Assembly (NCBI GenBank): GCA_002347185.1
Contig: DDXK01000090.1
Span: 1 to 47,859, forward strand
DNA from: Desulfobulbaceae bacterium UBA2262
GTDB taxonomy: Bacteria > Desulfobacterota > Desulfobulbia > Desulfobulbales > Desulfurivibrionaceae
Reading direction: 5' to 3'
Length of the DNA stretch: 47,859 nt
A model generated the notes under the pieces. The model saw nothing but the letters and a program-made list of their open reading frames with translations, did no database searches and was not told the DNA's origin. A program made the translations under genes and the position numbers. This document shows positions 15,844-24,273 of this stretch, one piece after another (the stretch's first letter is position 1; the number at the start of each line of letters is the position of its first letter).

Positions 15844-16724
15844 CCGACCAGAATCCCCTTGGCTTCGATTTTGGCAATCTCCTCCCTGGCCACCGCAAGA
15901 ATGGCCTGCAGGGCGAAGCATTGCAGGCCGAGATCCCTGGCATACTGGCAAACAACCTCCTTGTCGGCCAGCGGCATGTCGACATAGCCGTATCCCTGCT
16001 CAAACATCAGGTAGTCGGCAATAAAGATGGTTTTGACAAAATCCCTGTGTGCCGGGTCGGCAGCCTCCGGGTTGTGGTGGAAGCCGATGCCCTCCCGCAG
16101 TTCCGCCGGGAAATTCCACCGCTCCGCCAGCCCCATCCCCACCAGGCCATGATCGTAACCGAAGGCGGCAAGCTCGGTATCGGTAAGGGGCAGCCGTCTC
16201 TCCTCGGTCTGGTAAACAAGATCGAGAAAGGAATGATGCAGGAGCTGGTCCTCGACGATGACCCCGATGTCGTGCATCAGGCCGGCGGCGTAGGCGTTGT
16301 TGCCCTTTTCCCCGAACTCGCGCCGGTAGATCGCCTTGGCGAGAAGAGCCACGGCAAGACTGTGGCGCCAGAGACGGGGGCGGGAATAGCCGCAGACCTG
16401 CTTGCCGCCGCTGTAAAGTTCGCTCATTTTCTGGGTAAGAACAATCTCCTTCAGGGCGTCGAAGCCGATCCAGATCAGGGCCTGGTCCAGATCACTGATG
16501 GTCCGGGAAGAAGCGTAGAGAGAGGAGTTGGCGACACGGAGGATTTTCGCGACCAGGGGCGGATCGACCTCGATGATCTTTTTCAGGTCGTTGGGACTGG
16601 CGGCAGGATCGTTGATCAGGGCCAGGATGCTACTGACCGTCCCCCTGATGGAGGCGATGGCAGAGGACTCGACAAGGTCCAGCAAGCCGGGCAGGCTCGG
16701 AGAGGTTTGGGGGCCAGCGACCAT
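15840..16724 (-). CDS. HDOD-domain signalling protein
   Basis: A 294-residue protein made of one HDOD domain, an HD-related output domain. I-I-E-V-D-P-P-L-V-A-K-I-L-R-V-A-N-S-S-L-Y is the classic HDOD opening, then A-L-I-W-I-G-F-D-A-L-K-E-I-V-L. The HD-like motif A-G-L-M-H-D-I-G and the later D-H-G-L-V-G and G-I-G-F-H-H-N-P-E are also seen. HDOD proteins act in sensing and cell-cycle or motility control; their target is generally unknown. It is transcribed with the coiled-coil Cys protein through an ATGA overlap. Confidence 0.9.
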   Translation of the reverse strand: MVAGPQTSPSLPGLLDLVESSAIASIRGTVSSILALINDPAASPNDLKKIIEVDPPLVAKILRVANSSLYASSRTISDLDQALIWIGFDALKEIVLTQKMSELYSGGKQVCGYSRPRLWRHSLAVALLAKAIYRREFGEKGNNAYAAGLMHDIGVIVEDQLLHHSFLDLVYQTEERRLPLTDTELAAFGYDHGLVGMGLAERWNFPAELREGIGFHHNPEAADPAHRDFVKTIFIADYLMFEQGYGYVDMPLADKEVVCQYARDLGLQCFALQAILAVAREEIAKIEAKGILVG

Positions 16725-16762
16725 GCGAGACTCACATCAGGAGAGGATTAGAAGGACGGAGA

Positions 16763-16791
16763 GCCTCCGCTGCGCCACGCACAGCGGAGGC
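16763..16791 (-). terminator. GC hairpin behind the LysM gene
   Basis: A 10-bp perfect stem (16763-16772 with 16782-16791) and a 9-base loop lie between the LysM gene stop and the start of the HDOD gene, both on the minus strand. The tail is only weakly T-rich, so it may be an inefficient or Rho-assisted terminator. Confidence 0.45.
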
Positions 16792-16838
16792 CCCGCCCGG
16801 AAAAATCAGAAGGCATTCAGGCCAGACGGGGCCGTCAC

Positions 16839-17870
16839 TCAGAGAACGGGACCGACCTTGTCCCCTGGCCGTACGGCATGCGCGCTTTTGCCGGTCACCA
16901 CTGCGGCCGCCGTGGTCGGAGTCACCCGCAGCACTACAAGCTCGGCCGAATTCCGCCGCTCGGAGGCATCCGCGGCATCCTGGGCAAAAAGACGGTCTCC
17001 CGGCGCCAGGCCCTGATCGGCGCCGAGATCGACATAGACGATGTCGTCGGGGCCGGCCACCTGCCGCTGCATATGCACGGCCACCACCGAGCCAGCGACA
17101 GGCCTTGGCCCATCCTCGGCATACCTTGCCGTGACGGTTGGCCGCTGAGGCAACGGCCCCAGGAGATCCCCTTCCCGCAATTCGGCAAAGGAACGCGTGA
17201 CCACGGCCCGCTGCTGCTCTGTCTCGGAGGCGATGATCTCTATGATGGCGATATCGGCCAGGAGGTGGCCGGGGCTGCTGCCGAAGTAGGAAAGCGCGGC
17301 CACCTTGCCCATATCCCGGTATACCCCGAACTGCTGCCCGACCTGAGCGCCCTCGGCCCTGACAAGGACGGTTTCCCCGGTGGCCGCATGCTGCCAGCCC
17401 TCCCTGGTGTCGAGCACCTCGCCGCCAGCGGGAATATCGTAGGTGACACTGCCGATGCCCCGGTCATAATATTGCGCAAAGGCATCGGGAGCCGCGCTCT
17501 CCTCCACCACCACCGGCGTCTCCCTTGTCGCGATCTTGACCGGCAAGGGGCTGAGGGCGGAAAGATCAACGGCGGACCGCACCGCCAGGGGGGCAGCGCC
17601 GGCAGGAAGCCTATCGGAGGCAGGCGCTTCGCCGAGCCTGGGAATCTTCACCAGTTGCCCGGGAGAAATCAGATGCGGATTTTCGATGTGGGGATTGATC
17701 TTCCAGATCTTCGGCCAGAGCAGGGGATCATGCAGGTAGCCATCGCTCAGATCCCAGAGCGTGTCGCCCTGTTTCACCAGATGGGTGCTCGTCTCTTCCG
17801 CCACTACGCTCCGGTTGCCGATGACCAGGGCACAGGCCAGAACCACAGCTGTTGCAACGCCTTTCTTCAT
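16839..17870 (-). CDS. Secreted LysM-domain protein
   Basis: A 343-residue exported protein. The start at 17870 is set by AAGGAGC upstream and gives a signal peptide ending V-V-A. Residues about 27-75 are one LysM domain (H-L-V-K-Q-G-D-T-L-W-D-L-S, W-P-K-I-W-K-I-N-P-H-I-E-N-P-H-L-I-S-P-G-Q), which binds peptidoglycan. The remainder is a repeated beta-rich region with G-D-L-L-G-P-L and D-L-G-A-D-Q-G-L-A-P-G-D-R-L-F, as in other Desulfobacterota and Geobacter proteins of the LysM peptidoglycan-binding type. It probably has a role at the cell envelope; there is no catalytic motif. Confidence 0.88.
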   Translation of the reverse strand: MKKGVATAVVLACALVIGNRSVVAEETSTHLVKQGDTLWDLSDGYLHDPLLWPKIWKINPHIENPHLISPGQLVKIPRLGEAPASDRLPAGAAPLAVRSAVDLSALSPLPVKIATRETPVVVEESAAPDAFAQYYDRGIGSVTYDIPAGGEVLDTREGWQHAATGETVLVRAEGAQVGQQFGVYRDMGKVAALSYFGSSPGHLLADIAIIEIIASETEQQRAVVTRSFAELREGDLLGPLPQRPTVTARYAEDGPRPVAGSVVAVHMQRQVAGPDDIVYVDLGADQGLAPGDRLFAQDAADASERRNSAELVVLRVTPTTAAAVVTGKSAHAVRPGDKVGPVL

Positions 17871-17937
17871 GATCTGCTCCTTGTAATGGTAAAGCAGTGA
17901 ATGCCTCGCCAGCATGGGGAAAAATGCACTTTAACAA

Positions 17938-17967
17938 CAAATACGCCATGTTATTCTGATTTGTCAA
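17938..17967 (-). promoter_or_regulatory. Promoter of the LysM gene
   Basis: On the minus strand, TTGACA (17962-17967), an 18-bp spacer and TATTTG (17938-17943). It lies about 70 bp upstream of the start codon in a locally AT-rich stretch. Confidence 0.5.
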
Positions 17968-18066
17968 CATGATGCTGTATTTTCCGGCTACTTTTCCAGG
18001 CTCGCTCTCGGCTTACCCGGCACACGCCGCTCCGGGGCGCACGCTTGCGGCCGCGATGGCCGCAGC

Positions 18067-20559
18067 TCAGCGAGGCGCCTGAAAACGGCGCAGACGCAGG
18101 GCATTGGTCACCACCGACACCGAGCTCATGGCCATGGCGCCGCCGGCGAGCATGGGGTTGAGGGTGGGGCCGTCAAAGAAGGTGAGCAGGCCAGCGGCCA
18201 CGGGAATGCCGATCACATTATAGGCAAAGGCCCAGAAAAGATTCTGCTTGATGTTGCGCATGGTGGCCCTGCTCAAGGCGATGGCGGTCAACAGGGTCTC
18301 GAGCCGGCCCTGCATCAGCACGATATCGCCGGATTCGATGGCGACGTCGATGCCTGTCCCCATGGCGATACCGAGATCGGCCCTTGCCAGAGCGGGCGCG
18401 TCGTTGATGCCGTCCCCGACCATGGCCACCACCTCGCCTTGCGCCTGGAGGGCGGCCACCTCTTCCGCCTTCCGCTCCGGCAGCACCTGGGCAATCACCT
18501 CGCTGATCCCGGCCTGGGCGGCAATGGCCCGGGCCGTCACCTCGTTGTCGCCGGTGAGCATCACCACCTTGAGGCCCAATTCCCGCAGGCGTCCGACAAT
18601 CGCCGGCGCCTCGTCCTTGATGCGGTCGGCAATGGCCAGGATGGCCAGCAACCGGCCATCGACAGCCGCATACAGGGCGGTCTTGCCTTCCGCAGCCAGT
18701 CTGGCCGCCTGCCGGTCAGCTTCGGCGTCGGCGAGGGAAACCCCTTCCTCGACCATGAATTCACGGTTGCCCAAAACAATATTTTTCGCCTGCAGGAGGG
18801 CCCGGACCCCGCGGCCAGGCACCGCCTCGAATCGTTCCGGATTCCGCACCGCCAGGCCGCGCTCCCTGGCGGTCTTGACGATGGCCTCGGCAAGAGGGTG
18901 TTCGGAACCGCTTTCGACGCTGGCAAGCATCCGCAGGATTTCCGCCTCGGAAAAATCGTCGACAAAGGGAACGAGGTCTGTCAGGGCAGGCTGGCCATGG
19001 GTGAGGGTGCCGGTCTTGTCGAAAACCACGGCCGTGATCTTTTGCCCGACCTCCAGGGCCTCCCCGCTTTTCACCAGCACCCCGAGCTGGGCCCCCCGGC
19101 CGGTCCCAACCATGATGGAGGTCGGCGTTGCCAATCCCATGGCGCAGGGACAGGCAATGACCAGCACGGCGATGACGATGCGCAGGGCAAAGGAGAAATC
19201 TGCCCCGCCGAGCCCATACCAGGCCAGGCCGGAAAGAACGGCGATCGCCATGACGATCGGGACAAAATAGAGGCTGATGCGGTCGGCCAGGTTGGCGATG
19301 GGTGCCTTGGAGCCCTGCGCCTCGCGGACCATGGTGACGATCCGGGCAAGCATGGTGTCCTGCCCCACCTTCTGGGCCTGCAGATGGAGCACCCCGTTCT
19401 TGTTGAGGGTCGCGCCCACCAGCGGGTCCCCTTCTTTTTTCGGCACCGGCAGGCTCTCGCCGGTGAGCATGGATTCGTCCACGCTGGAACGGCCATGCAC
19501 CACCAGCCCGTCCACCGGCACCCTCTCCCCGGGGCGCACCAGAAGAATATCCCCGGGCCTGATCTCCTCGACGGCAATCTCAATCTGCTCACCGTCCCTG
19601 AGCAGGGTTGCCGACTCCGGGGAGAGCTCGAGAAGCTGCCTGATGGCATCGGAGGTTTTTGCCTTGGAGCGCGCTTCCAGGTATTTCCCCAGGGAGACCA
19701 GGGCGAGGAGAACCCCGGCGGATTCAAAATAGAGATCCATCACCCGGGCCATCACATCGATCCCCAGGCCGATTTCCACCAAGTTCCAGGTGCTGTAGAC
19801 CAGGGCCGCTCCGGTGCCGAGGGCGATGAGGGAATCCATGTTGGGTGCACCCCGGAAGAGGCTGGGGAAGCCGATCTGATAAAAATTGCGCCCCAGCCAG
19901 ACCACCGGCAGGACAAGGAAAAACTGGGCCAGGGCAAAGTTGAAGGGGGCGTGGTGCGGGGCCAGAAAGGAAGGGAGGGGCATGCCGACCATCTCGCCCA
20001 TGGAGAGAATGAGGAGAAGAGAGGCAAGAACCAGGGAAGGGAGAAGCCTTTTCTTCATCGCCGCAAGCTTGCGCCGCGCCTCCTCCTGCTGCCCGGCAAA
20101 ATCAAGGCTCCCTACGCCGCCGCGCGGCTCCGCCGTAAAGCCGAGCCTGCCGATGGCCTCCCGGATCGCCTCCTCGCCGATGGACTCCGGGTCATAAAGC
20201 ACCACCCCGCTCTCGGAGGCGAGGTTCACCGATACCTCCCGGACTCCGGCCAGGCCGGCGACGACCTTTTCGATCCGGGCCGCGCAGGCGGCGCAATGCA
20301 TGCCCTTGATGACGAATTCGGCACGGCCGGAAGAGGCGGGAGCGACCAGCACGAAGCCCAGCTCCTTCACCCTGGCGATGATTGCGGCAAGCTCGATCCG
20401 GGTGGGCTCCCAGACGAGATCCATGCTCTCGGTGGCCAGGTTCACGGAAACCTGCCGCACCCCGGCCAGGCCGGAAACAACCTTTTCGATCCGGGACGAA
20501 CAGGCGGCGCAATGCATGCCCCGCACGGCCAGACGGATTTTTTTTGTCGACTCAACCAT
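18067..20559 (-). CDS. copA: Copper-translocating P-type ATPase
   Basis: An 830-residue P1B-type ATPase. Two N-terminal heavy-metal domains carry G-M-H-C-A-A-C (C17/C20 and C89/C92). Eight membrane helices are expected, with the transport motif A-C-P-C-A-M-G-L-A-T-P. The catalytic signatures L-T-G-E-S, V-F-D-K-T-G-T-L-T-H-G, S-E-H-P-L-A-E-A-I and V-G-D-G-I-N-D-A-P-A-L are intact. The CPC motif with N-A-L-R-L-R-R near the end indicates Cu(I) export (P1B-1). TCTGGAGAAAATC precedes the ATG at 20559. It is divergent from a CopZ-like chaperone, and the shared 156-bp space probably holds the copper-responsive control. Confidence 0.96.
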   Translation of the reverse strand: MVESTKKIRLAVRGMHCAACSSRIEKVVSGLAGVRQVSVNLATESMDLVWEPTRIELAAIIARVKELGFVLVAPASSGRAEFVIKGMHCAACAARIEKVVAGLAGVREVSVNLASESGVVLYDPESIGEEAIREAIGRLGFTAEPRGGVGSLDFAGQQEEARRKLAAMKKRLLPSLVLASLLLILSMGEMVGMPLPSFLAPHHAPFNFALAQFFLVLPVVWLGRNFYQIGFPSLFRGAPNMDSLIALGTGAALVYSTWNLVEIGLGIDVMARVMDLYFESAGVLLALVSLGKYLEARSKAKTSDAIRQLLELSPESATLLRDGEQIEIAVEEIRPGDILLVRPGERVPVDGLVVHGRSSVDESMLTGESLPVPKKEGDPLVGATLNKNGVLHLQAQKVGQDTMLARIVTMVREAQGSKAPIANLADRISLYFVPIVMAIAVLSGLAWYGLGGADFSFALRIVIAVLVIACPCAMGLATPTSIMVGTGRGAQLGVLVKSGEALEVGQKITAVVFDKTGTLTHGQPALTDLVPFVDDFSEAEILRMLASVESGSEHPLAEAIVKTARERGLAVRNPERFEAVPGRGVRALLQAKNIVLGNREFMVEEGVSLADAEADRQAARLAAEGKTALYAAVDGRLLAILAIADRIKDEAPAIVGRLRELGLKVVMLTGDNEVTARAIAAQAGISEVIAQVLPERKAEEVAALQAQGEVVAMVGDGINDAPALARADLGIAMGTGIDVAIESGDIVLMQGRLETLLTAIALSRATMRNIKQNLFWAFAYNVIGIPVAAGLLTFFDGPTLNPMLAGGAMAMSSVSVVTNALRLRRFQAPR

Positions 20560-20659
20560 GATTTTCTCCAGAGGAATTATTCACTTCCACGCGAACATGC
20601 GCTGATTGAACGATATTTCAGGCAACAAGGCAATTGAGAATTTAGCATTTGTCTTAAAC

Positions 20660-20672
20660 AGCCGAACCGGCT
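20660..20672. promoter_or_regulatory. Inverted repeat in the copA/copZ divergent space
   Basis: AGCCG-AAC-CGGCT, a perfect 5-bp inverted repeat, lies 44 bases before the copZ-like start and about 100 before copA. It could be an operator, but it does not match the CueR consensus and no regulator gene is adjacent. Confidence 0.3.
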
Positions 20673-20715
20673 ATCTTGACCACAATTAGCCACAAAGAAT
20701 GCAAGGAGGGAAAAC

Positions 20716-20913
20716 ATGCCCACGGTAAAGATCAAGGGAATGCGTTGCGGCCACTGCGTCGGCTCCGTCACCGAGGCACTGAAGAAGCTTGCCGGAGTCG
20801 GCGAGGTGACGGTCAGCCTCGAAAAAGGCGAGGCCACCTACACGGCCACTGCGGACGTCAGCCCGGAGGAGATAAAAAAGGCCATCAGCGCCATCGGCTT
20901 TGAGGCGGAATAA
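20716..20913 (+). CDS. copZ: CopZ-like copper chaperone (single HMA domain)
   Basis: A 65-residue protein made of one heavy-metal-associated domain with metal site M-R-C-G-H-C at residues 9-14. The ferredoxin-like pattern continues with G-E-V-T-V-S-L-E-K-G-E-A and ends A-I-G-F-E-A-E. The length is exactly that of CopZ/Atx1-type chaperones, which hand Cu(I) to CopA. GCAAGGAGGGAAAAC precedes the ATG. It diverges from copA, so the two may share control. The symbol is by analogy; a mercury or zinc chaperone is less likely beside a CPC ATPase. Confidence 0.88.
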   Translation: MPTVKIKGMRCGHCVGSVTEALKKLAGVGEVTVSLEKGEATYTATADVSPEEIKKAISAIGFEAE

Positions 20914-20935
20914 GGCATCAAAAACAGGGAAATGC

Positions 20936-21619
20936 TCACCGGGTCATGGCCGCCAGGATCCGCTCGAAACGGGAGACGACCCCCGGCTTTCGCACCGACT
21001 GCCGGGTGATGGCCTCCGGTGCCTGGCCATAAAGACGCTGGGTTGCCCGGCGGTCCGCCTGCAGGACCGAGCCTTCCAGGGCGGCGCCGATGAAGGCCCC
21101 CTTGCTGCGCGAGTAGGAATAGACCTCGGTCCGCAGGCCGAGATCCGTTGCCGCCTCGAGATGTCGGCCCACCGGCCCGACAGCGAGGGAGGCATCGGCG
21201 CCCAGGGTGAATTTCCCGTCCCGCACCGCGTACAGCCCCTTCCGGGATTTGAAGACCAGGACGATATCGGTGGCTTGCAGACCGGCCTGCCAGCCGACAC
21301 TGCCGCTGACCAGGGTCACCAGGAACGGCAGGCCCCAGGCGCCCTTTTCATCGCGACCGACCATGAGCCCCTGTCCGTAGCGGCCGGCGACCATGAAACC
21401 CAGCTTCACCGCAGCGGGGATGACTACCACCGCCTGGGCCTGGCGCAGCAGCACAGGGGGGATGGACTGCTCCGGGATGGCGGCCAGGGTCTCGAGAACA
21501 GCGGTCGCCTCCGCCACTGTTTCCTGTTCGCTCCCCTGGGCGAAGGCAGAAACGGCCTGGGCCAGGAGGAAGGCCATGGCAACAAGCGCCGCGCAGTAAA
21601 AACCTTTCAGCTTCCCCAT
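20936..21619 (-). CDS. SYLF (Ysc84-type) lipid-binding exported protein
   Basis: A 227-residue protein with a signal peptide (cleavage after A-F-A, about residue 27). The body is a SYLF/Ysc84 domain: A-V-V-V-I-P-A-A-V-K-L-G-F, G-R-Y-G-Q-G-L-M-V-G-R-D, G-S-V-G-W-Q-A-G-L-Q-A-T-D-I-V-L-V-F and Y-S-Y-S-R-S-K-G-A-F-I-G-A-A-L-E-G. Eukaryotic members bind phosphoinositides; bacterial ones are periplasmic or secreted and of unknown role. It is followed on the same strand by nothing within 250 bp and preceded by the DUF493 gene, with 19 bases between. Confidence 0.9.
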   Translation of the reverse strand: MGKLKGFYCAALVAMAFLLAQAVSAFAQGSEQETVAEATAVLETLAAIPEQSIPPVLLRQAQAVVVIPAAVKLGFMVAGRYGQGLMVGRDEKGAWGLPFLVTLVSGSVGWQAGLQATDIVLVFKSRKGLYAVRDGKFTLGADASLAVGPVGRHLEAATDLGLRTEVYSYSRSKGAFIGAALEGSVLQADRRATQRLYGQAPEAITRQSVRKPGVVSRFERILAAMTR

Positions 21620-21638
21620 GTCTCGGCCTTCTGGCTCC

Positions 21639-21914
21639 CTACAGGACCATGGTTACGGAAGGATGCCGCTTGAAGGCCTCGTAATTGGCCGTTCTGTCCT
21701 CCTCGCTGTGCACGACCAGTTCGACATTGAGGCAGAGGTACTTGCCGGTTTTGCTCGCGTTGGAAAAGGTGATCAGACACTCCCGCTCCTGCAGCACGGC
21801 CTTGACCGCCCCATGGATCTCTTCCCTGCTGGCGCCGATCAGCTTGTAGACCCAGCGACAGGGGTATTCCAGCTCCAGCTTCTGCTGACAGCCATTGATG
21901 AGCAGTTTTTCCAT
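21639..21914 (-). CDS. DUF493 (YbeD-like) protein
   Basis: A 91-residue protein with ACT-like fold expected. The start at 21914 has GGAGGAG upstream. Family traits are Y-P-C-R-W-V-Y-K-L-I-G near the start, then I-T-F-S-N-A-S-K-T-G-K-Y-L-C-L-N-V-E-L-V-V-H-S-E-E, matching the Y-x-S-V-T-V-x-x-x-A/V of YbeD. In enterics YbeD sits between dacA and lipB; here it is upstream of the SYLF gene. Function is not known. Confidence 0.85.
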   Translation of the reverse strand: MEKLLINGCQQKLELEYPCRWVYKLIGASREEIHGAVKAVLQERECLITFSNASKTGKYLCLNVELVVHSEEDRTANYEAFKRHPSVTMVL

Positions 21915-22168
21915 TTCTCCTCCAGACCGCGGCGCTCCCGCCCTCAACACCATATTTCGCAAGGCCTTCCGAGAGGATGGCCAGGGCCGTTGCCAAAGAT
22001 ATTATCCTCTTTCCGGGTCCATTTCCAGGAGAAAACCTGCCGCCTGGCAACGCGATCCATTGCCAGGCAGGCAGGCGACCGGGAGCGCATCCCACTTTTT
22101 TTCCCCGGCATCCTCATGTATAGTAAAAAAGGCGGACATTCCCAGCAAAGCATTCCCAGGAGCGAGCC

Positions 22169-23113
22169 ATGAGCGAAGCGACCACCATCCACGACCTCAT
22201 CATCATCGGCGGCGGACCGGGCGGCTATACGGCCGGCATCTATGCGAAACGCGCCGCCATGGATACCCTCCTCATCGAAAAGGGAGTGCCGGGCGGCCAG
22301 CTCAACAACACCGACGAGGTGGAAAACTGGCCTGGCACCGTGAAAATCAGCGGCGCCGACCTGGCGCTCCGTTTTGCCGAACATGCCGCCACCTATGGCC
22401 TGGAAACCCTGAATCGCGAGGTCGTCGCCCTGGAGCCCGGCCTGAGCCACCACACCGTCAGGCTCGACAACGGCGAGCAGCTCAAAGCCCTCACGGTGAT
22501 CCTCGGCACCGGCGGCAGCCCCCGCAAGCTGGGGGTGAAGGGCGAGGAGAAGAACCACGGCCGCGGGGTTTCCTACTGCGCGGTCTGCGACGGCTTCTTC
22601 TTCCGGGGCAAGACCGTGGTGGTGGTGGGCGGAGGCGACTCCGCCCTGGAAGAGGCCCTCTACCTGGCCAAGCTCGCCAAAAAGGTCTACATCGCCCACC
22701 GCCGGGACGCATTCCGCGCCGGCATGATCCTGCAGGAACGGGTCCTGGGCGAGCAACGGATCGAAGTCCTCTGGAACACGGTGATTTCTGAAATACTTGC
22801 CGACGAGAGCGGGGTCACCGGCGTGCGCACCGAAAATACCGTCAGCAAGGAGCAGAAGGATCTCGCTGTCGACGGCGTCTTCATCTTCATCGGCTTTGAG
22901 CCGAACAACGCCCTGGTCCCGGCGGGAACCCGGATGAACGCCAACGGCTATGTGGTCACCGATGAGAAATGCGAAACCAACCACGCCGGGATCTTTGCCA
23001 TCGGCGACCTGAAGGAAAAGTACTGCAAGCAGATCATCACCGCGGCGGCGGACGGCTGCACGGCCGCCCTGGCCGCGGCCCACTATGTGGAAAACAAGAA
23101 GTCGGCGCAGTAA
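22169..23113 (+). CDS. trxB: Thioredoxin reductase
   Basis: A 314-residue FAD/NADPH flavoprotein that reduces thioredoxin. It has the FAD motif G-G-G-P-G-G-Y-T-A-G, the redox pair C137-A-V-C140-D-G, the NADPH motif V-G-G-G-D-S-A-L-E-E-A and the C-terminal I-F-A-I-G-D-L. The length and order are those of low-molecular-weight TrxB. C-A-V-C rather than C-A-T-C is a common variant. AGGAGCGAGCC precedes the ATG. No thioredoxin gene is next to it. Confidence 0.95.
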   Translation: MSEATTIHDLIIIGGGPGGYTAGIYAKRAAMDTLLIEKGVPGGQLNNTDEVENWPGTVKISGADLALRFAEHAATYGLETLNREVVALEPGLSHHTVRLDNGEQLKALTVILGTGGSPRKLGVKGEEKNHGRGVSYCAVCDGFFFRGKTVVVVGGGDSALEEALYLAKLAKKVYIAHRRDAFRAGMILQERVLGEQRIEVLWNTVISEILADESGVTGVRTENTVSKEQKDLAVDGVFIFIGFEPNNALVPAGTRMNANGYVVTDEKCETNHAGIFAIGDLKEKYCKQIITAAADGCTAALAAAHYVENKKSAQ

Positions 23114-23207
23114 GCAGGAATAGCGGGCGCGTACCGCTCGGCGGCGCCACAAAAACGGAACCTTCTTTCTTTTGCCTCGCGAAAAAAACCACAAGGAGGG
23201 ACAGGCA

Positions 23208-23474
23208 ATGAGTGATGGCGTCAAGCTGGAAACCATGGGCAAAAAGGTCACGGTCAAGCTGGTCGATGGCACGATCATCCGGGGGCTGGTGAATCTCAAC
23301 TGCGACTCGGTGCCGGTGGACAGGGTGAGCGACCTTCTGAGCAAGGGCCAGCACCCATTCATCGTGGTCTACGGCACCTCTGTCGGCGGCAAGAAGGATC
23401 AGGTCTTTATCATCAATAAAAGCCAGATCCTCTGGGCCTCCCCCGCGGAGGACGAAGGCCATTTCGTCTTCTAG
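23208..23474 (+). CDS. Small conserved protein with Sm-like opening
   Basis: An 88-residue protein preceded by AAGGAGGGACAGGCA, a strong ribosome site. The N-terminus K-V-T-V-K-L-V-D-G-T-I-I-R-G-L-V-N-L resembles the first strands of an SH3/Sm-like barrel, followed by D-R-V-S-D-L-L and F-I-V-V-Y-G. Similar short proteins occur in Desulfobacterota and are uncharacterised; I cannot name the domain reliably. Its stop overlaps the convergent zinc-ribbon gene by four bases. Confidence 0.78.
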   Translation: MSDGVKLETMGKKVTVKLVDGTIIRGLVNLNCDSVPVDRVSDLLSKGQHPFIVVYGTSVGGKKDQVFIINKSQILWASPAEDEGHFVF

Positions 23475-23965
23475 GCGCTCCGCCCCGAACCGCCCTCCCC
23501 CTCCTCTCCGGCGGAAGGCTGGCCGCAGACCAGGATTTTGACCCCGGAGTGAAAGATCACCTCGACCCTGGTGGCGCCGATTTTTTTCGTCACCAACCCC
23601 ACTCCGAAACTGGGATGGGCAATGAGCTCCCCCGAGGCAAAGGAGGCGTTCATGGCATAGGGGCGCGCTTCTTCCCGATTCCTGCCGGCCAGCGCCTCTT
23701 CATACCGGGCGGCCGCCATCAGCTCCGGACTCACCCGGCCGGCGGCCCTGGCGGCGCCTCTGTCCTTCACGAATCCCCCTTGACGCCTGCCGCCTTTTTC
23801 GGGCACGGGCGGCCGGTAGTTGTGCCGGCCATGGCAGGTATTGCACTCCACCTTGGCCACAACCCCGTTCTGCATGGCAACGATGGTATGGTTGGTGACG
23901 GCCTTGCACTTGAGACAGCGCGAATCGATCTCGTCACCGGCGGTAAGGCTCTTGTTGACTGGCAC
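23471..23965 (-). CDS. Zinc-ribbon protein with CarD/RapA-like C-terminal motif
   Basis: A 164-residue protein with a GTG start at 23965, placed by AAGGAGGAGC just upstream. An N-terminal four-Cys ribbon is formed by C17-L-K-C20 and C41-N-T-C44. A basic, Gly/Arg-rich linker follows. Near residues 117-150 is A-H-P-S-F-G-V-G-L-V with T-R-V-E-V-I-F-H-S-G-V-K-I-L, the H-x-x-F-G-x-G pattern of SH3-like (CarD and UvrD C-terminal) domains that bind RNA polymerase or DNA. A nucleic-acid or transcription-linked role is an inference. Confidence 0.8.
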   Translation of the reverse strand: MPVNKSLTAGDEIDSRCLKCKAVTNHTIVAMQNGVVAKVECNTCHGRHNYRPPVPEKGGRRQGGFVKDRGAARAAGRVSPELMAAARYEEALAGRNREEARPYAMNASFASGELIAHPSFGVGLVTKKIGATRVEVIFHSGVKILVCGQPSAGEEGEGGSGRSA

Positions 23966-24015
23966 TGGGCTCCTCCTTGGAGAGAGAATTTGCGGGCAAC
24001 TCCGCCTTTTTCGAC

Positions 24016-24049
24016 AAAAAAAGGGTTCCCGGCTTGCCCGGAAACCCTT
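24016..24049 (-). terminator. Intrinsic terminator of tRNA-Thr
   Basis: On the minus strand a 12-bp near-perfect stem (24038-24049 with 24021-24032, one T-G pair, loop of five) is followed by eight T. It lies 9 bases downstream of the tRNA 3' end. Confidence 0.88.
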
Positions 24050-24057
24050 GATATTCC

Positions 24058-24133
<76 letters not shown>

Positions 24134-24182
24134 GTTGCTCTTGCGCATTCACAAGATATTACGTATCGTGAACGATGTTCTG

Positions 24183-24211
24183 CTAGTAGCAATTTTCCCG
24201 AAAAGTGTCAA
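24183..24211 (-). promoter_or_regulatory. Possible promoter of tRNA-Thr
   Basis: On the minus strand TTGACA (24206-24211), a 17-bp spacer and TACTAG (24183-24188), about 50 bp upstream of the tRNA. The -35 is perfect; the -10 is poor, so confidence is moderate. Confidence 0.42.
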
Positions 24212-24273
24212 GAGATTCCAGCGGATTAGCCCATTCCGCGCAACGAAGAGATACCGGCCCACAGCCTTTTGCC

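Noticed and set aside
18439..20637. 732-codon plus-strand open frame
   Set aside because: Antisense to copA, whose motifs are complete.
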